Origin: Actinoplanes octamycinicus
GTDB taxonomy: Bacteria; Actinomycetota; Actinomycetes; Mycobacteriales; Micromonosporaceae
DNA length: 64,000 nucleotides
Reading direction: 5' to 3'
NCBI RefSeq assembly: GCF_014205225.1
Contig: NZ_JACHNB010000001.1
Location: 5,747,501-5,811,500 of the forward strand
Numbering within the stretch: position 1 is the first letter of the stretch; every line of letters starts with the position of its first letter. The notes below the pieces were generated by a model, which saw nothing but the letters and a program-made list of their open reading frames with translations, did no database searches and had not been told where the DNA came from. Position numbers and translations under genes: made by a program. This document shows positions 58,947 to 64,000 of the stretch, piece by piece.

Positions 58947-59221
58947 TCCCCATGCCGGGTAGTCATGGTCCGGGCTGGTCGTCAAGATTGGCCCGGTCAG
59001 GACGTTGAGGCTGATGGTGGCCTGATAGGTGCATCGGTCGATATGGGGGCTGCGGGCATTGTATTGGGAGACCGACCCGCACTATCCGACCATCCAGCTC
59101 TACCTGATCCGGCGCGCCGCCAGTATTACGCCCGCGTCGATCAACGCAGATCCGCCGAGATGTGCCGCAGGCTGCATAATCAGTCAGACAGCAAGAAGGG
59201 CCACCCGCGTTTCCGCAGCCC

Positions 59222-59641
59222 CTAACCTTCTGGTCCGTAGTCCGATGCGTCGTCGACGAGGCGGCGCAACGCTGCCCGGGCGATCGGGAGATAGGCCAGG
59301 ACGACCGGGGCGGGGCCCTCGACGGTCAGGCCGGTCCGGGTGCCGGTGCGGAACGGCTCGACCGTGTGCCGCAGGGTGAGGTGGAGACCGGCCGCCGACA
59401 CCGACCAGGTCCAGCTGCGGAGCGGGACGGCCGGGTCGACGGCGATGATCTGGAATCGGGCTCGGAGACCGGCCGGGCCGTGCACGACGCCGGTGGTGCC
59501 CGGGTGCAGCGTCTCGCCGGGATAGTCCACCGACCTGATCTGCGGGGCCCACCGCGGCCAGCACCGCGGGCGCACGTAGCGGTCCCACACGTCGTCCGCG
59601 GCGCGGGGCCCGCACACCACCACACCGCGGCTCAGCACCAT
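59222..59641 (-). CDS. SRPBCC family protein
   Basis: 139 residues, START/Bet v1-like helix-grip fold. The family pattern is seen in DDVWDRYVRPRCWPRWAPQIRSVDY near the start, HPGTTGVVHGP, the strand block RSWTWSVSAAGLHLTLRHTVEP and a long C-terminal helix (PIARAALRRLVDD). Members bind hydrophobic ligands or act as polyketide cyclases. No polyketide genes are nearby, so a general role is likely. Confidence 0.82.
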   Translation of the reverse strand: MVLSRGVVVCGPRAADDVWDRYVRPRCWPRWAPQIRSVDYPGETLHPGTTGVVHGPAGLRARFQIIAVDPAVPLRSWTWSVSAAGLHLTLRHTVEPFRTGTRTGLTVEGPAPVVLAYLPIARAALRRLVDDASDYGPEG

Positions 59642-59680
59642 GACCTCGGGATGCCCCCGGGAGACCGGGTCAATCCGTTC

Positions 59681-60460
59681 TCAGCCGGCCGCCTTCGTGT
59701 ACGGCGTGGTGACGCCCAGCGCGGTGAAACCGAGCCGCTGCAGGATCGGGCGGCTCTGGTCGGACGCGTCCACCTGCAGATACTCGTAGCCGAGCTGGGC
59801 GGCGATCCGGGCCCGGTGGGCGACCAGCGCGCGGTAGATGCCGCGGCCGCGCCAGTCGTGCACGGTGCCGCCGCCCCACAGGCTGGCGAAGGCGGTGCCC
59901 TCGTTGAGTTCCATCCGGGCCGAGCAGACCGGCCGGTCACCGGCCATCACGACGAACACCCGGATGTGCTCCGGGTCCTCGGCCAGCTTCTTCAGCACCT
60001 GGTGGCGCAGCCAGTCGCGGGACTCGCCGAACGCCTCCTCGGCGGCCCGGACCATCAGGTCCACCCCGGCCTCGTCGGTGACCGGCTCCAGGCGGACCCC
60101 GTCCGGCCAGGTCACCGCCAGGTCCAGGTCGCGGACCTCGGCGACCACCAGGGTCTCCGGCTCCTCCGGGACGAAGCCGGCGGCGAGCAGCCGGTCCCCG
60201 AGGTCGGCGGGCCGGTCGTAGTCGTACAGCTTCCACTCGAACTCGGCGCCGCGCGCGCCGAAGTACCGCACCTGCTCGGCGATCGCCGCGTCGGCGGTGT
60301 CCTCGTCCAGGCGGGACCAGAGGACCGCGTTCCAGTCGCCGTCGGCGCCGACGTGCCGGACGACGCGGTCGTCACGCTCGATCCGGGCGGACGGGCCGTC
60401 CGGGCGGGCCTCGCGGCGCATCTGCTGGTCGAAGAGGGCGAGCACTTTTTCGGAATCCAC
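59681..60460 (-). CDS. GNAT family N-acetyltransferase
   Basis: 259 residues from a GTG; the frame is open far upstream but unrelated to coding there. The first 110 residues are a degenerate domain (DWNAVLWSRLDEDTAD). The GNAT core follows with VFVVMAGDRPVCSARMEL, the acetyl-CoA loop in VHDWRGRGIYRALVAHRARIA and YLQVDASDQSRPILQRLGF. The substrate is unknown. It stands between the SRPBCC and kinase genes in the same direction. Confidence 0.88.
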   Translation of the reverse strand: MDSEKVLALFDQQMRREARPDGPSARIERDDRVVRHVGADGDWNAVLWSRLDEDTADAAIAEQVRYFGARGAEFEWKLYDYDRPADLGDRLLAAGFVPEEPETLVVAEVRDLDLAVTWPDGVRLEPVTDEAGVDLMVRAAEEAFGESRDWLRHQVLKKLAEDPEHIRVFVVMAGDRPVCSARMELNEGTAFASLWGGGTVHDWRGRGIYRALVAHRARIAAQLGYEYLQVDASDQSRPILQRLGFTALGVTTPYTKAAG

Positions 60461-60516
60461 CGGCGAACCCCAGCAGCGATGGGACTGCGGCGCAACCCGT
60501 TTTCTGGCGCGGGTGC

Positions 60517-62472
60517 TCACGGCGTACCGAAGGAGCGACGGCGGGGGAGCCAGAATTCGACCTCGGTGCCGGCCCCTGGAGCGCTGTCGATCGTGGTGGT
60601 GCCGCCGAGATCGCTGATCCGGCCGCGCATCGACTGGGCGACCCCGAGCCGCCCGGCACGGGCCGCCTCGGCCAGCCGGTCCGAGCCGAAGCCGGCGCCG
60701 TCGTCGCGGACCGTGACCCGCACCCCGTCGCCCTCGTCCTCCAGCAGCAGCCACGCGCGGGCGCCGGCACCGGCGTGCCGGCGGACGTTGTCCAGGGCCG
60801 CCTGCACCGCGGCGGTGACCTCGGCGACGGCCGTCGCGGGCAGCACCACCGGGGTGGCCGGCGCGGCCACCTCGACCGCCGGGCCGGAGAGCGCGAGCAG
60901 CGTCGCCCGCAGATCGCCGCCGGACGCCGACCGGCTCGGCGAGCCACTGGACGCCGGCCCGGCCAGCGAGCCGCCGCTGCTGAGCAGGTTGCGTAACGCC
61001 GCTTCCTGCTCGGCGGCGAGGGCCGCCAGCCGGGCGCCGTTGCCGCCCAGGTCGGCGCCTTCGCGCTGGACCAGAGCCAGCACTTGGAGTACGCCGTCGT
61101 GGATCGGCCGGGCCAGCCGCTCCCGTTCCGCGGCCGCCGCCTCCTGCCGGATCTGCTCGGCGCGCTTGCGTTCGGCCCAGCGTTCGGCCATGTGCTGGGC
61201 GACGCCCAGCCCGCCGATCGCCGCGGCGGCGGCGATCAGCACATAGCCGGCGGTGACCATGTGCGGCACCGGGTTGCCGGTGAAGTCGACCGGCGTACGG
61301 CCCCGCACGAAGCTGACCTGGGTGGTGAACATCCCGGCGAGCGCCAGCACCCCGGCCAGCGGGCCGAGCACCGCCGGGACCGTGCCGTGCGGCGCGAGCA
61401 CCGGCGCGGTCGCCCCGGCCACCGCGGTCACCGCCGCGCTGACCAGCACGAGCAGCAGCATCGCCGGGACCACCCGGTGCTGCTGGACCATCTTCTCCGG
61501 GTGGCCGCCGGCCGCCTCGTAGACGATGAACAGCGCGGTCGCCGCGCCCAGGGTGAGCGACACGGCGGCCGCGACGCGCCACCGGCTCGCGGCGAGCGTC
61601 GCGCCGAGCAGCGCGCCGGCGAGCGCGGCCGGCCAGCGGATCGGCTCGTCGTGGTGCAGCGCGGCGAACGCCAGCATCAGCGGCGTGGACGCCCCGACCT
61701 GGGCGGCGCCGGCGGTGAGCGCGCCGGCCAGCGCCCACTTGCCGGTGACGGCGGCGAGGGCGGTGCCCAGCACGAGCACGGCCGCGCCGATGATGGCGAG
61801 CCGGGCCAGCGGGTAGCGGGCGAAGGTGCCCGGGTCGACGCCCAGCCACGACCCGAGCCGCTCGGCGGAGATCGTCTGCGAGGTGGCGACGAGCAGAACC
61901 GCCGCGCCGGCCACGACTGCCGGCCGCAGCCGTGCCCAGGTCCAGCCGTCCTGGTCGGCCCGCCGCCACCGGGGGAGCGCGACGGCGATACCGACCAGGC
62001 CGGCGGCCAGCAGCGCGCCGTGCCAGAGGGGCGCGTCGCGCGGCCCGGCCGGGACGGGCTCGCCGGTCACCGCGGCGCCGAGCAGGGCGACGGTGGTCGC
62101 CAGCCCGGCCACGGCCGTGCCCAGACCCGGGGCGCCGCGGCCCGGCAGGCTTTGCGCGCCGCGTCGCGGCAGGCCCGGGACGCCGCCGCGCACCAGCTCC
62201 TGTGCGCCGCCCAGCACCCCGGCGGCCACCATCGGGAACGCCGCGGCGGCCAGGGGATGACCGGCGCCCGGCAGGCTCAGCGCCACGCCCACTACGAGCA
62301 GGTAGGGCCACCAGGGCAGCAGGCAGAGGGCGAGCACGGTGGCGAAGGCCGGCACCGGGGCCGGAGCGGGCGACGCGTAGCCGCCACCGTCGGCGGCGTC
62401 GGCCAGCAGCACCAGCAGGCCGCCGCCGAGCCCGGCGAGCGCGGGCCACCGCTGTGCTGCTCCTCCACCCAT
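60517..62472 (-). CDS. Orphan sensor histidine kinase, NarL type
   Basis: 651 residues from the ATG at 62472; in-frame starts 12 and 24 bases earlier are possible and none has a ribosome site. About the first 430 residues hold some twelve hydrophobic segments, unusually many. The dimerisation helix has RLARPIHDGVLQVLALVQ with the phospho-His. The HATPase shows ALDNVRRHAGAGARAW, VRDDGAGFG and GRLGVAQSMRGRISDLGGT, intact but lacking a neighbouring response regulator. Confidence 0.88.
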   Translation of the reverse strand: MGGGAAQRWPALAGLGGGLLVLLADAADGGGYASPAPAPVPAFATVLALCLLPWWPYLLVVGVALSLPGAGHPLAAAAFPMVAAGVLGGAQELVRGGVPGLPRRGAQSLPGRGAPGLGTAVAGLATTVALLGAAVTGEPVPAGPRDAPLWHGALLAAGLVGIAVALPRWRRADQDGWTWARLRPAVVAGAAVLLVATSQTISAERLGSWLGVDPGTFARYPLARLAIIGAAVLVLGTALAAVTGKWALAGALTAGAAQVGASTPLMLAFAALHHDEPIRWPAALAGALLGATLAASRWRVAAAVSLTLGAATALFIVYEAAGGHPEKMVQQHRVVPAMLLLVLVSAAVTAVAGATAPVLAPHGTVPAVLGPLAGVLALAGMFTTQVSFVRGRTPVDFTGNPVPHMVTAGYVLIAAAAAIGGLGVAQHMAERWAERKRAEQIRQEAAAAERERLARPIHDGVLQVLALVQREGADLGGNGARLAALAAEQEAALRNLLSSGGSLAGPASSGSPSRSASGGDLRATLLALSGPAVEVAAPATPVVLPATAVAEVTAAVQAALDNVRRHAGAGARAWLLLEDEGDGVRVTVRDDGAGFGSDRLAEAARAGRLGVAQSMRGRISDLGGTTTIDSAPGAGTEVEFWLPRRRSFGTP

Positions 62473-62584
62473 GACGATGATCATCGTAGGGACCACGATT
62501 CCCGGTGCGGTGGTGGGCGGCCTGAGTACTCGTACTCAAAACGGGTCTTGATCTGGAGCGCGCTCCAGGTGCCAGGGTCGAGGC

Positions 62585-63553
62585 ATGAGCGACAACACGC
62601 ACAGCCCGCTCGTGCTCGGGGCGATGATGTTCGGCACCACCGTGGACGAGGAGACCTCGTTCGCGCTGCTGGACCGGTTCGTCGAGCGCGGCGGCGTCTG
62701 GATCGACACGGCCAATTGCTACTCCTTCTGGGCCAGCGACACCGGTCATGGCGGTGACAGCGAGCGGGTCCTCGGCCGCTGGCTGGCCGCCCGCCCCGGG
62801 GTCCGCGACCGGGTCCGGATCGCCACCAAGCTGGGCGCCGAGCCGCTGCGGCCCGGCTCCTGGCCGGACGGCCGGGAGGGGCTGTCCCCGGACGCGGTGC
62901 GCCGCGCCTTCGCCGGCAGCCTGGAACGGCTCGGCGTGGACCGGGTCGACCTGCTCTGGCTGCACCAGGAGGACCGTTCGACACCGATCGAGGAGACCGT
63001 CGGCGCGCTGGCCGAGCTGGCCGCCGACCGGTTCGGCGTCTCCAACCACCCGGCCTGGCTGGTCGAGCGCGGCCGGGCGCACGCCCGCGCGATCGGGGCG
63101 CGGCCGTTCGACGCGCTCCAGCTCAACGCCACCTACCTGCGGCCGCGGCCGGGCACGCTGCCGCCCGGCGTGGCGCACCGCTTCGGGGTGCTCAGTGACG
63201 AGCAGGCCGACTACGCGGCCGAGCACGGGATCGACCTGTGGGCCTACACGCCGCTGCTCTCCGGCGCCTACGACAACCCGGCCAAGGCGATCCCCGAGGT
63301 GTACGACCACCCGGGCAACGCCGGCCGGCTGAAGGCGCTCGACGAGGTGGCCGCCGAGACCGGCGCGGCCCGCGGCCAGGTGGTGCTGGCCTGGCTGCTC
63401 AGCCGCGGCATCCGGCCGATGCTCGGCGGCAGCAAGGTGCACCAGCTGGACAGCGCTTTCGACGGCGTCGCGCTGCGGCTCAGCGAGGAGCAGGTGCGGC
63501 GGCTCGACGAGGTCGACCACTCGCCGTGGGGCAGCCCTTACCCGACCCGCTGA
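62585..63553 (+). CDS. Aldo/keto reductase
   Basis: 322 residues, TIM-barrel NADPH enzyme. Features: LGAMMFGTTVDEETSFALLDRFVERGGVWIDTANCY with catalytic Asp and Tyr, IATKLG with Lys, VDLLWLHQED with His, FGVSNHPAW and the late ARGQVVLAWLLSRGIRPMLGGSK for cofactor binding. Substrates of this group are varied aldehydes and sugars. It is divergent from the orphan kinase gene. Confidence 0.92.
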   Translation: MSDNTHSPLVLGAMMFGTTVDEETSFALLDRFVERGGVWIDTANCYSFWASDTGHGGDSERVLGRWLAARPGVRDRVRIATKLGAEPLRPGSWPDGREGLSPDAVRRAFAGSLERLGVDRVDLLWLHQEDRSTPIEETVGALAELAADRFGVSNHPAWLVERGRAHARAIGARPFDALQLNATYLRPRPGTLPPGVAHRFGVLSDEQADYAAEHGIDLWAYTPLLSGAYDNPAKAIPEVYDHPGNAGRLKALDEVAAETGAARGQVVLAWLLSRGIRPMLGGSKVHQLDSAFDGVALRLSEEQVRRLDEVDHSPWGSPYPTR

Positions 63554-63697
63554 CCGGCCTGCTCGGGGTGATGCCGCGGGTGCATAGCCCTCGGTGGTGT
63601 CGGCGCTTAGCTCCGGCCGGGCATCGATCGTGGGTCGCCGCCGGGAGGTGTCCATCGGCCCACCCTGGCAGCAACCCGAGCCGGGTCAAACTGCCGC

Positions 63698-64000
63698 CTA
63701 ACTTCCTGGTGACCGAGGCGCCCGGTCCTGACGATGGACGGCATGGTCGCCACCACCGGTCACCCCGTCGAGGCGCCGGCGCAGGCCGTCGGCGGCCGGG
63801 TCGCCGAGCTCGTCGAAGATGCGCACGGCGGTCCGCCACGCGTCGGCGGCCGCCGGGTGGTCGCCGGTCGCCAGCCGGATGTCGCCGAGCCGGCCCAGCG
63901 TCTCCGCCTCGTGGTACCGGTCGCCCGACTCGCGGAAGAGGCGGATCGCCTCCTCGGCGGCCCCGGCCGCGCGGTCCGGCAGGTCCAGGCGGTGGTAGGC
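63698..64000 (-). CDS. TPR protein, C-terminal part
   Basis: The gene runs off the right edge; only the last 100 residues are visible. They form TPR-like helices (AAEEAIRLFRESGDRYHEAETLGRLGDIRLATGDHPAAADAWRTAVRIFDELGD), followed by a short basic tail. This ending is typical of AfsR/SARP-type regulators and related ATPase-TPR proteins, but the DNA-binding or NTPase part is off the window. Confidence 0.75.
   Translation of the reverse strand, partial: AYHRLDLPDRAAGAAEEAIRLFRESGDRYHEAETLGRLGDIRLATGDHPAAADAWRTAVRIFDELGDPAADGLRRRLDGVTGGGDHAVHRQDRAPRSPGS

Noticed and set aside
58947..59221. Possible transposase fragment after module B
   Set aside because: Short frames here have no start, no inverted repeats were found and no transposase motif is visible.
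59681..63655. A 1324-codon minus-strand open frame
   Set aside because: Only its last 259 codons read as a real protein (GNAT). The rest is out of frame with the orphan kinase and antisense to the aldo/keto reductase.

Overview
The window reads as a chromosomal segment of a high-GC actinobacterium, most likely of the Micromonosporaceae and Actinoplanes-like. The basis is very high G+C at third codon positions, frequent GTG starts, mycothiol-type enzymes (a LmbE/PIG-L deacetylase and a maleylpyruvate-isomerase-fold protein), GAF-ANTAR regulators, SigE-type sigma factors, orphan sensor kinases and CebR-like operator boxes. The assignment is inferred from the sequence; no database was searched. 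No rRNA, tRNA, CRISPR array, intact insertion sequence or prophage was found.

Layout. 0-7.1 kb: end of a 2'-5' RNA ligase family gene, a membrane histidine kinase, a LolA-like protein with an ABC transporter operon, a lipase and small unknown genes. 7.3-12.4 kb: conflict-type module A, a large TPR-CHAT protease divergent from a cytoplasmic subtilase, an ECF sigma factor and a small beta-sandwich protein. 12.4-17.7 kb: ATP-grasp, FUSC and BrkB membrane proteins, a PIG-L deacetylase and a GAF-ANTAR regulator. 17.8-32.4 kb: a secreted GH30 xylanase behind a CebR-like box, a chemoreceptor paired with a BMP-family lipoprotein, a LacI regulator divergent from a PhyH dioxygenase, an alkaline phosphatase, and a divergent GH10 xylanase / GH120 beta-xylosidase pair. 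32.4-45.7 kb: a Ser/Thr kinase, a decayed CPBP protease and LuxR remnant, housekeeping-type enzymes, a sigma factor with a membrane beta-propeller partner, a SpoIIE-type phosphatase, a DJ-1/PfpI membrane fusion and a two-component system.

45.8-59 kb is an accessory island. It holds an S41 peptidase, an immunity gene, an 1870-residue secreted RHS/YD-repeat toxin with a C-terminal PD-(D/E)xK-like nuclease tip, an orphan gene behind a perfect CebR box, and conflict-type module B: an ECF sigma factor fused to an N-terminal two-helix membrane anchor, a 182-residue unknown, and a 1050-residue CHAT protease, all overlapping. The window ends with SRPBCC, GNAT, an orphan NarL-type histidine kinase, an aldo/keto reductase and the C-terminus of a TPR protein.

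Main idea. Two independent loci about 45 kb apart combine a CHAT (caspase-like) protease, an ECF sigma factor and a small uncharacterised protein. One adds a cytoplasmic subtilase; in the other the sigma factor is predicted to be membrane-anchored. This suggests protease-gated transcriptional signalling, perhaps a stress or defence response. A second theme is xylan use, with enzymes, operators and export status that fit outside depolymerisation followed by inside hydrolysis. A third is an intergenic inverted-repeat family present twice, each time between convergent genes, with the same core but different self-complementary outer arms.
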